From positions 1 to 48,223 of the forward strand of contig DATBHZ010000037.1 in assembly GCA_036557185.1 (NCBI GenBank): 48,223 nucleotides of DNA. The letters are read 5' to 3'. Under the pieces are notes generated by a model. It was not told the origin of the DNA. It worked only from the letters and a program-made list of their open reading frames with translations, and searched no databases. Source of the DNA: DATBHZ01 sp036557185. GTDB taxonomy: Bacteria > Actinomycetota > Acidimicrobiia > IMCC26256 > JAENVU01. This document shows, one piece after another, positions 24,698 to 31,172 of this stretch (within the stretch, counting starts at the first letter, position 1; each line of letters begins with the position of its first letter). A program made the translations under genes and the position numbers.

Positions 24698-25212
24698 CGC
24701 GGGCAGATGTGACCCTCGGGATCCATGGGGAAGTTGCAGAGCTGGCACAACGGACGGCCGCTCGCGACCGCCTGCGCCCCGTTCGCCGCCATCGCACGCA
24801 CTTGCGCGCGCGTCGCGAAGATGCGCGCAACGAAACCCTCGCTGTCGTCGGGCTCGCTCTCCTCCTCTTCGTCGTCCTGCGCGTGCTCGCGCAGCTCGAT
24901 GAGGACACGAGCGCTCTCGGGTTCGAAGCCGAGACCGATCATCCGTGCGCGGAAGAGCGGGATCGCCGGCTCCGTCACGTCGGCGGTGTCGCTCTGCAGC
25001 GGCTCGAGCGGTTCCTCGGGGTAGTCGTCAGCCAACCGGTCGAGGAACACGACGGCCTCGGCTGCGAGCAGGGCCACCTGCTCCTTCTCCACCAGCACCG
25101 TGAGCCGCGCGTCGGCCTTGTCCGCCTGGATGTAGAACGCGCGCTCGCCCGGCTCGCCGATCGCGCCTGCGCCCAGACCGTCGACGTCCTCGAGCTCGAT
25201 CACGTTGTCCAT
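24688..25212 (-). CDS. DUF3090 family protein
   Basis: A 174-residue acidic protein of DUF3090 (TIGR03847 type). It opens with an ELEDVDGLGAGAIGEPG segment, and FYIQADKADARLTVLVEKEQ is the conserved core. The C terminus has a zinc-ribbon-like CQLCNFPMDPEGHICPRWN. The function is unknown. Its ATG shares a base with the TGA of the histidine phosphatase (TGATG), and its own 3' end overlaps the kinase-like gene. The three proteins are therefore probably made in equal amounts and may act together, for instance as a small phosphotransfer unit, which is inference. Confidence 0.88.
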   Translation of the reverse strand: MDNVIELEDVDGLGAGAIGEPGERAFYIQADKADARLTVLVEKEQVALLAAEAVVFLDRLADDYPEEPLEPLQSDTADVTEPAIPLFRARMIGLGFEPESARVLIELREHAQDDEEEESEPDDSEGFVARIFATRAQVRAMAANGAQAVASGRPLCQLCNFPMDPEGHICPRWN

Positions 25213-25967
25213 CACGCCGATTCCTTGATTGGCTCCGCGTTGCCCTCCGCGCCGGTCTCCTCGGCCGTCTCCGCGCGGGGCTCCGGCTTGCCGAGCAGCT
25301 CTTCGAGCCGCCCGGTGTCGTTGCAGGCCAGCAGCGTCGCGCCCCACGGGCCGACGTCGAAGATCGTGACCGATGCGGGCGACACCACGATCCGCTGGAA
25401 GAGGTCGAGCGCGAGGCCCGTGTAGTAGGCGATCGCGGCCTTGATCGGGTCCGCGTGCGAGACGACGACGATGGTCTCGCCGGGATGCAGGCTCACGAGC
25501 GTCTCGAGCGCGGCCACCATCCTCGCCTGCATCTCGGAGATCGACTCGCCACCGGGGAACCGTGCGCGGGAAGGTGCGACCTGCACCGTCTTCCAGAGGT
25601 CCGTCTTCGCGAGCTCGGCGATCTGTCCGCCGGTCCACTCCCCGTAGTCGGCTTCGAGGACCCCCGGCAGCTCCCGCACACCGAGCCCGTGAGCATCGGC
25701 GATGTGCTCGGCGGTCTGCCGCGTGCGTTCGATCGGGCTCGCGTACACGACTGCGATGTCGAACGCACCGAGGCGCTCGGCGACACCTCGGGCCTGCTCG
25801 ATCCCGGTATCGGAGAGGTCGATGCCCGGGGTGCGCCCCGACAGCAGCGGCCCTGTCTGTGCAGTCACCGCGTGCCGGACGAGCACGAGCTTCGTCGACT
25901 TCGGAGGCTTGGAAGCTGCACCGTCACCGTTCGGGGTTCCGGCGTCCGGAGGGATCACAGACGTCAC
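25212..25967 (-). CDS. Histidine phosphatase, MSMEG_4193-like
   Basis: A 251-residue protein of the histidine phosphatase (phosphoglycerate mutase-like) superfamily. The phospho-acceptor motif is LVLVRHAVT (Arg 31, His 32). Further conserved elements are YASPIERTRQTAE, LEADYGEWTGG, and VVVSHADPIKAA with the second catalytic His. The N- and C-terminal tails are low-complexity. The true substrate is unknown; the context with DUF3090 and the SCO1664 kinase-like protein marks the MSMEG_4193 subgroup. The GTG at 25967 lies 7 nt after TACCAT (25975-25980), suggesting a leaderless mRNA. It is divergent from the DUF3151 gene. Confidence 0.9.
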   Translation of the reverse strand: MTSVIPPDAGTPNGDGAASKPPKSTKLVLVRHAVTAQTGPLLSGRTPGIDLSDTGIEQARGVAERLGAFDIAVVYASPIERTRQTAEHIADAHGLGVRELPGVLEADYGEWTGGQIAELAKTDLWKTVQVAPSRARFPGGESISEMQARMVAALETLVSLHPGETIVVVSHADPIKAAIAYYTGLALDLFQRIVVSPASVTIFDVGPWGATLLACNDTGRLEELLGKPEPRAETAEETGAEGNAEPIKESA

Positions 25968-25974
25968 GGTCGCG

Positions 25975-25980
25975 ATGGTA
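25975..25980 (-). promoter_or_regulatory. -10 element of phosphatase-DUF3090-SCO1664 operon
   Basis: TACCAT on the minus strand lies 7 nt before the GTG start; no Shine-Dalgarno is present. A mirrored TAGATT (26031-26036) lies 8 nt before the divergent DUF3151 start. Confidence 0.4.
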
Positions 25981-26044
25981 TCGGTCCCTCGGCGCGCATC
26001 GACCGGCGCACCGCACGATCGGCGGTCTTCTAGATTCGGCGCGG

Positions 26045-26488
26045 GTGAGCGACGTTCCCGTCAACCTCAGCGGGCAAGGCCTTCCCGAGACGGTCCTGCC
26101 ACCGTTACCGGACTCGGTTGCCCGCGCCCTCGCCGCGGCCGCGGCGCTCGACGATGCAGGTGAGCGTCGCGCCGCGATGACGGACGTCGCAGCCTCGGCG
26201 CCGCGAACGCTCGAGGCGTGGGCATACCTCGGAGAGCTCGCGCGCGATCCGGTCGAGGCCTACGCGTACTTCCGCGTCGGATATCACCGCGGCCTCGACC
26301 AATTGCGCGCCGCCGGATGGCGCGGCAGCGGGTACGTGCGCTGGCGCGCACACTCGAATCAGGGCTTCCTCCGTTCGCTCCACGGGCTCCAGCGCACTGC
26401 CGCGGCGATCGGTGAGAGCGACGAAGCCGAGCGTTGCGCGGAATTCCTGGTGCAGCTCGACCCTTCGGGACCGTGGACCGACGGGTAG
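26045..26488 (+). CDS. DUF3151 family protein
   Basis: A 147-residue soluble protein of the actinobacterial DUF3151 family: SGQGLPETVLPPLP near the N terminus, then helices with ARDPVEAYAYFRVGYHRGLD and GYVRWRAHSNQGFLR, ending in FLVQLDPSGPW. No enzymatic motif is known. The repeated helical pattern is tetratricopeptide-like in places, but this is only an impression. The GTG at 26045 is 8 nt after TAGATT. A longer frame to 25562 crosses the divergent phosphatase gene and is rejected. The gmd gene begins 32 bp downstream. Confidence 0.88.
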   Translation: MSDVPVNLSGQGLPETVLPPLPDSVARALAAAAALDDAGERRAAMTDVAASAPRTLEAWAYLGELARDPVEAYAYFRVGYHRGLDQLRAAGWRGSGYVRWRAHSNQGFLRSLHGLQRTAAAIGESDEAERCAEFLVQLDPSGPWTDG

Positions 26489-26492
26489 AGTT

Positions 26493-26509
26493 CGCCGTTC
26501 AACACGGCG
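26493..26509 (+). promoter_or_regulatory. Hairpin directly before the gmd Shine-Dalgarno
   Basis: CGCCGT-TCAAC-ACGGCG is a perfect 6-bp stem with a 5-nt loop, ending one base before AGGGG and 11 nt before the gmd ATG. It may be a terminator for DUF3151 or may control ribosome access. TAGAGT (26486-26491) just upstream could alternatively be a -10 element. Confidence 0.4.
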
Positions 26510-26520
26510 AGGGGCACGGA

Positions 26521-27525
26521 ATGAAACGCGCGCTGATCACGGGGATCACGGGCCAGGACGGCCGCTATCTGAGCGAGCTGCTGGCCGGCAAGGGCTACCA
26601 GGTCTTCGGGCTGATCCGCGGCCAGGCCAACCCAAAGTCCCAGCTCGTCATCGAGGAGAACCCGTCGATCGAGCTGGTCGACGGCGACCTCCGCGATCTC
26701 TCGTCGCTGATCGCCGTGGTTGAGCAGGTGCAGCCCGACGAGGTCTACAACCTCGGCGCCATCTCGTTCGTGCAGCTCTCGTTCCGTCAAGCCGAGTTGA
26801 CCGCAGAGATCACCGGGCTCGGGGTTCTCCGGATGCTCGAGGCGGTGCGGATCGTCGGCGGCCAGGACAATCCGATCCGCTTCTATCAGGCGTCCTCGTC
26901 CGAGATGTTCGGCAAGGTGCGCGAGACGCCCCAGACGGAGAAGACACCCTTCCATCCGCGGTCGCCGTACGGCGTCGCCAAGGTCTTCGGCCACGACATG
27001 ACCGTCAACTACCGCGAGTCGTACGGCATGCATGCCAGCAGCGGCATCCTGTTCAACCACGAATCGGAACGCCGCGGCCTCGAGTTCGTGACTCGCAAGA
27101 TCACCAGCTCCTTGGCGCGCATCAAGCTCGGGTTGCAAGAGAGCATCAGCCTCGGCAACCTCGACTCCGCCCGCGACTGGGGGTACGCAGCCGACTACGT
27201 CGAAGCCATGTGGATGATGCTCCAGCAGGACGAGCCGGACGACTACGTGATCTCCACGGGCGAGACGCACACGATCCGCGAGTTCCTCGACGTCGCGTTC
27301 CGCATCGCCGGATACGACAGCTGGGAGCCGTACGTCACCCACGACACGCGTTTCGACCGGCCCGCGGAGGTCGATCTGCTCCTCGGCGACTCTTCCAAGG
27401 CGCACGCGAAGCTCGGTTGGAAGCCCAGGGTGGCTTTCGAGGAGCTCGTCGAGCGGATGTACGAGTCGGATCTCGCGCAGGAGCGTGAGCTCCTCGACGC
27501 GAAACGGGGTCTCAGCGAACGCTGA
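26521..27525 (+). CDS. gmd: GDP-mannose 4,6-dehydratase
   Basis: Gmd converts GDP-D-mannose to GDP-4-keto-6-deoxy-D-mannose, the precursor of fucose, rhamnose and related deoxysugars of surface glycans. The 334-residue protein has the NADP-binding motif GITGQDG (residues 8-14), the SSSEMFG loop (catalytic Ser/Glu), and the YxxxK pair in SPYGVAK (Tyr 150, Lys 154). NHESERRG and RDWGYAADYVEAMW are diagnostic for Gmd. The start is ATG at 26521 with AGGGG 6 nt upstream. No fucose synthase or other sugar-nucleotide gene is adjacent. Its last 14 bp overlap the end of the convergent nitronate monooxygenase gene. Confidence 0.94.
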   Translation: MKRALITGITGQDGRYLSELLAGKGYQVFGLIRGQANPKSQLVIEENPSIELVDGDLRDLSSLIAVVEQVQPDEVYNLGAISFVQLSFRQAELTAEITGLGVLRMLEAVRIVGGQDNPIRFYQASSSEMFGKVRETPQTEKTPFHPRSPYGVAKVFGHDMTVNYRESYGMHASSGILFNHESERRGLEFVTRKITSSLARIKLGLQESISLGNLDSARDWGYAADYVEAMWMMLQQDEPDDYVISTGETHTIREFLDVAFRIAGYDSWEPYVTHDTRFDRPAEVDLLLGDSSKAHAKLGWKPRVAFEELVERMYESDLAQERELLDAKRGLSER

Positions 27526-27526
27526 G
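27511..27526. terminator. Hairpin inside the overlapping ends of convergent genes
   Basis: CTCAGC-GAAC-GCTGAG is a perfect 6-bp stem (7 bp if the loop is reduced) that spans both stop codons in the 14-bp overlap of gmd and the nitronate monooxygenase gene. Confidence 0.5.
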
Positions 27527-28477
27527 CAGCCCGTCGAGCGTGCGCTCCGCCTCCTCGACGATCGATCGCACGACGTCACCGGCAGGGACGAGCTCGTCGA
27601 TCCCGCCCACACCCTGCCCGGCCGGATAGCACTCGCGCTCGGGATCGATCCCGGGCGTGCCCTCGTCGGCGCCGAGGTGCAGCCAGCCGCCCTGGACGGC
27701 CTCGATCATCTGATCGGGGAACCGACGGAGCTCCTCGGGGTGCTGGTCGAAGTGCTCGGTCGTCTTGTTCGCGACCGCGCGCAGGGTCTTGCCGGTGAAG
27801 GCGCGGCTGATCGTCGTGCCGTCCTCGCGAGTGTGCAAGAGGGCATCCTTGTACCCGGGAGCGGTGTGCGCTTCCGGGGTCGCGATGAACCGCGTGCCGA
27901 TCCACACGCCGTCGGCCCCCAGCGCGAGCGCCGCCGCGAGCCCGCGGCCGTCGAAGATGCCCCCGGCCGCGACCACCGGCACCCGCTCACCCACCGCATC
28001 GACCATCTGGGGAACGAGCGGCATCGTCGCGACGAGGCCGGTGTGGCCGCCCGCCTCGGTTCCCTGCGCCACGACGATGTCGCAACCGGCCTCGACCGCG
28101 GCGATCGCATGACGGACCTTCCCGCACATCGACAGCACCAGCACGTTGTGGTCGTGGCAGAGCGCGATGACATCGCGCGGCACACCCAGGCCCGCGGCGA
28201 AGACCGTCGCGCCCTCTTCGATCAACAACGCGACGTCGGTCTCGAGCCGCTCCGGGAGCGCCGCGAGCAGGTCGACGCCGAACGGCTTGCTCGTGAGCGC
28301 CTTCGCCGCGCGTATCTCGCTCCGCATCTCGTCGGAGCCCATCGCCGCCGCACCGAAGCAGCCGTAGCCTCCCGCCTCGGAAACAGCCGCGACGAGCTGG
28401 TGGTACGAGACACCACCCATGCCGGCGAGCATGACCGGGTGCTCGATGCCCAGCGCGTCGGTGAGTCGGGTGCGCAT
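27512..28477 (-). CDS. Nitronate monooxygenase-like flavoprotein
   Basis: A 321-residue FMN enzyme of the nitronate monooxygenase/2-nitropropane dioxygenase family. Visible elements are HPVMLAGMGGVSYHQLVAAVSEAGGYG at the N terminus (taken in parts: PVMLAGMGG and VSEAGGYG), AQGTEAGGHTG (phosphate and substrate loop with the class I-like His), VPVVAAGGIFDGRGLAAALALGAD region, and GTRFIATPEA. Nitronates are one substrate; others in the family are enoyl reductases or unknown. The start is ATG at 28477. It is divergent from purE, with 47 bp between starts. Confidence 0.9.
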   Translation of the reverse strand: MRTRLTDALGIEHPVMLAGMGGVSYHQLVAAVSEAGGYGCFGAAAMGSDEMRSEIRAAKALTSKPFGVDLLAALPERLETDVALLIEEGATVFAAGLGVPRDVIALCHDHNVLVLSMCGKVRHAIAAVEAGCDIVVAQGTEAGGHTGLVATMPLVPQMVDAVGERVPVVAAGGIFDGRGLAAALALGADGVWIGTRFIATPEAHTAPGYKDALLHTREDGTTISRAFTGKTLRAVANKTTEHFDQHPEELRRFPDQMIEAVQGGWLHLGADEGTPGIDPERECYPAGQGVGGIDELVPAGDVVRSIVEEAERTLDGLLSVR

Positions 28478-28512
28478 CGCGTCAACATACCGGTACGCCG
28501 GGATCCAGGCAC

Positions 28513-28518
28513 TATCGT
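28513..28518 (+). promoter_or_regulatory. -10 element of purE, probable leaderless transcript
   Basis: TATCGT matches TANNNT and ends exactly 6 nt before the purE ATG; there is no Shine-Dalgarno. Confidence 0.45.
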
Positions 28519-28524
28519 CGCCTC

Positions 28525-29028
28525 ATGCCTGCGGCCCGACCGCTCGTCGGCGTGATCATGGGGAGCGATTCGGATCTGCCCGTGATGCAGGGCGCGGTCG
28601 ACGTGCTGGCGGAGTTCGGCGTTCCCTGCGAGGTGCGCGTCGTGTCCGCGCACCGGACGCCCGACGTGATGGTCGAGTACGCGCGGTCCGCCGCGGAACG
28701 CGGCCTGAAGGTCATCATCGCCGGGGCCGGCGGCGCGGCTCACCTTCCCGGCATGACAGCGTCGATGACGACGCTGCCAGTGATCGGCGTCCCGGTACCG
28801 CTGCAACGCCTCGACGGCCTCGACTCGCTCCTCTCCATCGCACAGATGCCCGCGGGCATCCCGGTGGCGACCGTGGCGATCGGCAACGCGCACAACGCGG
28901 GGCTGCTGGCAGTGCGCATCCTTGCGACGACCGACGACCGCCTGCGCGGTGCGATGGCGCGCTTCCAGGCGGGGCTCGCCGAGAAGGTCGCCGACAAGGA
29001 CGCCCGCGTCCGCAAGCAGACGGAGTGA
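28525..29028 (+). CDS. purE: N5-carboxyaminoimidazole ribonucleotide mutase
   Basis: PurE interconverts N5-CAIR and CAIR in purine synthesis. The 167-residue length and the motifs GVIMGSDSDLPVM (near residues 9-21), VSAHRTPD (catalytic His) and AGAGGAAHLPGM are those of class I PurE. SMTTLPVIGVPVP and AQMPAGIPVATVAIGNAHNAG (in parts) complete the family core. In most genomes purK is adjacent; here the neighbours are a nitronate monooxygenase and a DUF6687-like gene, so purK must be elsewhere. The start is ATG at 28525, leaderless. Confidence 0.95.
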   Translation: MPAARPLVGVIMGSDSDLPVMQGAVDVLAEFGVPCEVRVVSAHRTPDVMVEYARSAAERGLKVIIAGAGGAAHLPGMTASMTTLPVIGVPVPLQRLDGLDSLLSIAQMPAGIPVATVAIGNAHNAGLLAVRILATTDDRLRGAMARFQAGLAEKVADKDARVRKQTE

Positions 29029-29049
29029 GCACCGTCGCTCCGTGACACC

Positions 29050-29090
29050 CGTCATATTACAACAGTAACTGCTTGCTTATTTTCAGGGGC
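29050..29090 (+). promoter_or_regulatory. AT-rich promoter region of the DUF6687-like gene
   Basis: A conspicuous AT-rich stretch in GC-rich DNA. TATTTT (29078-29083) lies 9 nt before the GTG at 29093 and fits a -10; a weak -35-like TTACAA lies at about 29057-29062. The GGGG at 29086-29089 could be a Shine-Dalgarno for the second GTG at 29108. Confidence 0.4.
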
Positions 29091-29092
29091 GT

Positions 29093-30082
29093 GTGTACCG
29101 TCGTGGTGTGCAGCCGCTCGCGTACTCCCCGTGTGGAGCGCTCGACTCGGTCGACCACATCGTCGTCGACGGTGCCGGTCAGCCGAGCACCGTGCTGACG
29201 CTCTCGCACTGGCCGCATTCGGGAACACCCGCCGAGCTCCGGGCCGACCTGTCGGCCGAGATCGCCTTCCGGTACCTCGACCAGCCCGCGTTCCACGTCG
29301 ACGCGCAGGCGGTGACCAACAACCACTTCGACCAGGACGGTCTCGTCAGCGTGTACGCGCTGACCGACCCCGACGACGCGCTGCGCCGGCGCGAGCAGCT
29401 CGTCGACGTGGCCCGCGCCGGCGACTTCGGCAAGTTCCGCGAGCGCTCGAGCGCGGCGGCCGGGTTCACGATCGCGCAGCTCGGCGCGGAGCTGGACACC
29501 GATCCGTATCCCGAGATCCTCGAGCGTCTCGGGGAGATCCTCGATCACCCCGACCGGTACGCGGCCTACTGGGAGTCTGAGGACGCGCACCTCCGCGCGA
29601 GTGAGGACGCGATCGCCTCCGGTGCCGTGACGATCGAAGAGCTGCCGGAGGTCGACTTGGCCGTCGTACAGGTCCCCGAGGACCTGCCCGCGCTCACCGC
29701 GCACCGCTTCTCGCGCACCACCAGCCAGGTGGTGCACCACATGGCCGTGCACAACGCAACCGACCGGCTGCGCATCCTGTACGTGCAGGGCCGGCGCTAC
29801 GAGCTCCAATACCTCTACGAGACCTGGATCCAGCTCGCATCGTTCCGTCCGATGCCGCGCGTCGACCTCGCCGGTCTCGTCGAACAGCTCGACGAGCTCG
29901 AGTCGTGGGGCGGCAGGTGGTCCTTCAGCGGCGCTGGCGACATCGCACCGACGCTCCAGCTCCGCGATGCGGACGAGAGCTCGATCACCCCCGAGCGATT
30001 CCGCTCCCTGCTCGTCGACGCCCTCCGGACGGGAGCGCCCGCGTGGAACCCCTACGGAGGCGGCGACGATGACACGGCCTGA
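29093..30082 (+). CDS. DUF6687-like protein
   Basis: A 329-residue soluble protein of unknown function. The sequence starts with SVDHIVVDGAG and SHWPHSGTPAEL, and contains DADESSITPE near the end. I believe it belongs to DUF6687, which I recall from actinobacterial genomes, but I cannot check this. No membrane helix or nucleotide-binding motif is seen. Two GTG starts are possible (29093 and 29108); only the first four residues are affected. Its last 14 bp overlap the next gene, which is questin-oxidase-like, so the two are translationally coupled. Confidence 0.65.
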   Translation: MYRRGVQPLAYSPCGALDSVDHIVVDGAGQPSTVLTLSHWPHSGTPAELRADLSAEIAFRYLDQPAFHVDAQAVTNNHFDQDGLVSVYALTDPDDALRRREQLVDVARAGDFGKFRERSSAAAGFTIAQLGAELDTDPYPEILERLGEILDHPDRYAAYWESEDAHLRASEDAIASGAVTIEELPEVDLAVVQVPEDLPALTAHRFSRTTSQVVHHMAVHNATDRLRILYVQGRRYELQYLYETWIQLASFRPMPRVDLAGLVEQLDELESWGGRWSFSGAGDIAPTLQLRDADESSITPERFRSLLVDALRTGAPAWNPYGGGDDDTA

Positions 30083-31085
30083 CCCCCTCGACGAAGCGCT
30101 CGACCTGCTCGCGCCGTACGGCACCGAGTGGCTGAGCGGGCTCTCCAACCACGGGCCGATGGCGGCCGAGGCCCTGCTGCGGATGGGCCGCCCCGACGCG
30201 GTCGTGCCGTGGACGGAGCAGTACGTGGGCCGCCTCGAGCCGCTGCCCCTACCTGCCGAGCCCGTGGAGGACGACGCCTGGAGCGCGCGGCTCGGGAGCC
30301 CGGACGCGTTCGCCGCGTACTACGCGCGCGCCAGCGCGGAGCTCCGTGACGCCGCGTGGCACGAGGTCGCACGATCGTGGATCCCGCGGCTCGTTCCCGG
30401 GATCTGGGGAGCCGCGGCGCACGGCGGCTTGCGGACCGCGCACGCAGTCCGCTCTCTTGCGGTACACGAATCGGCGAAGCGAACCGACGAGCTCGCCCGC
30501 GCACTGGCGTATTGGGCATCGGTGTACGAGGAGCTGCCCGGGCAGCCTGTCCTGAAGGGCTCGCGATCCCTCGACGACGCGATGGCGGAGGTCGTCACGC
30601 TGGACCTGCCGACGCGCGGCGGCTGGCTCATCACCGAGACGGTCGCCGGCATCGTCGACGTGCCCGACTTCCCGTCGGTCGTCGAGTCACTCGGGCCCAC
30701 GACGGTCTCCGAGATCACACGCGCGTTCGCCGGCGTGTACCTCGCCAACGCCGATCACGCAGCGATCGCGCTCGTGCACTCCGTGACCGCACCGAACACC
30801 CTGCGGATCCTGCTGGACTTCGCTCCGCCGGAGGCACGGGATGCCGCGATCGGCGCGGCGTGGCGCGCGTCGGCAGCGTTGCTCCTCGCGTTCGGCACCA
30901 ACCCCGCCGAGCCGGACCAGAAGCCGGTGGAGGCTTCCCGGGACGAGCTGATCGACCGCGCCGTCGAGAGTCGCGACGAGCACGCCATCAAGCTGACCGC
31001 GGCGTGCCTCGAGGAAGACGGCATCGAGCCGGACCCCCGGTACCTCGCGGCCGCCGCCGACGTCTCGGCTCGCCTGCGCGACTGA
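30069..31085 (+). CDS. Questin oxidase-like family protein (DUF4243)
   Basis: A 338-residue protein. Its N terminus, LSGLSNHGPMAAEALLRMGR, matches the questin oxidase-like family (PF14027), in which the SNHGPMA segment is conserved. In fungi a member oxidises questin, an anthraquinone, by Baeyer-Villiger-type ring opening. Bacterial members have no proven substrate. The rest is mainly helical with His-rich positions (GGLRTAHAVRSL, HESAKRTDEL) that could bind a cofactor. The ATG at 30069 overlaps the DUF6687-like gene by 14 bp. The length is shorter than fungal members. Confidence 0.78.
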   Translation: MTRPDPLDEALDLLAPYGTEWLSGLSNHGPMAAEALLRMGRPDAVVPWTEQYVGRLEPLPLPAEPVEDDAWSARLGSPDAFAAYYARASAELRDAAWHEVARSWIPRLVPGIWGAAAHGGLRTAHAVRSLAVHESAKRTDELARALAYWASVYEELPGQPVLKGSRSLDDAMAEVVTLDLPTRGGWLITETVAGIVDVPDFPSVVESLGPTTVSEITRAFAGVYLANADHAAIALVHSVTAPNTLRILLDFAPPEARDAAIGAAWRASAALLLAFGTNPAEPDQKPVEASRDELIDRAVESRDEHAIKLTAACLEEDGIEPDPRYLAAAADVSARLRD

Positions 31086-31096
31086 CTTCCCGCTCT

Positions 31097-31111
31097 TGCG
31101 ACTTCGTCGCA
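31097..31111. terminator. Hairpin after the questin oxidase-like gene
   Basis: TGCGAC-TTC-GTCGCA is a perfect 6-bp stem with a 3-nt loop, 12 bp after the stop. A second small inverted repeat CGCAC/GTGCG lies at 31138-31152. The gap separates convergent genes. Confidence 0.5.
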
Positions 31112-31172
31112 GGCCGCTCGGGCCCCGGCTTGGGCGACGCACGGTACGTGCGCCGCACTCCCTCGCCTTCGA

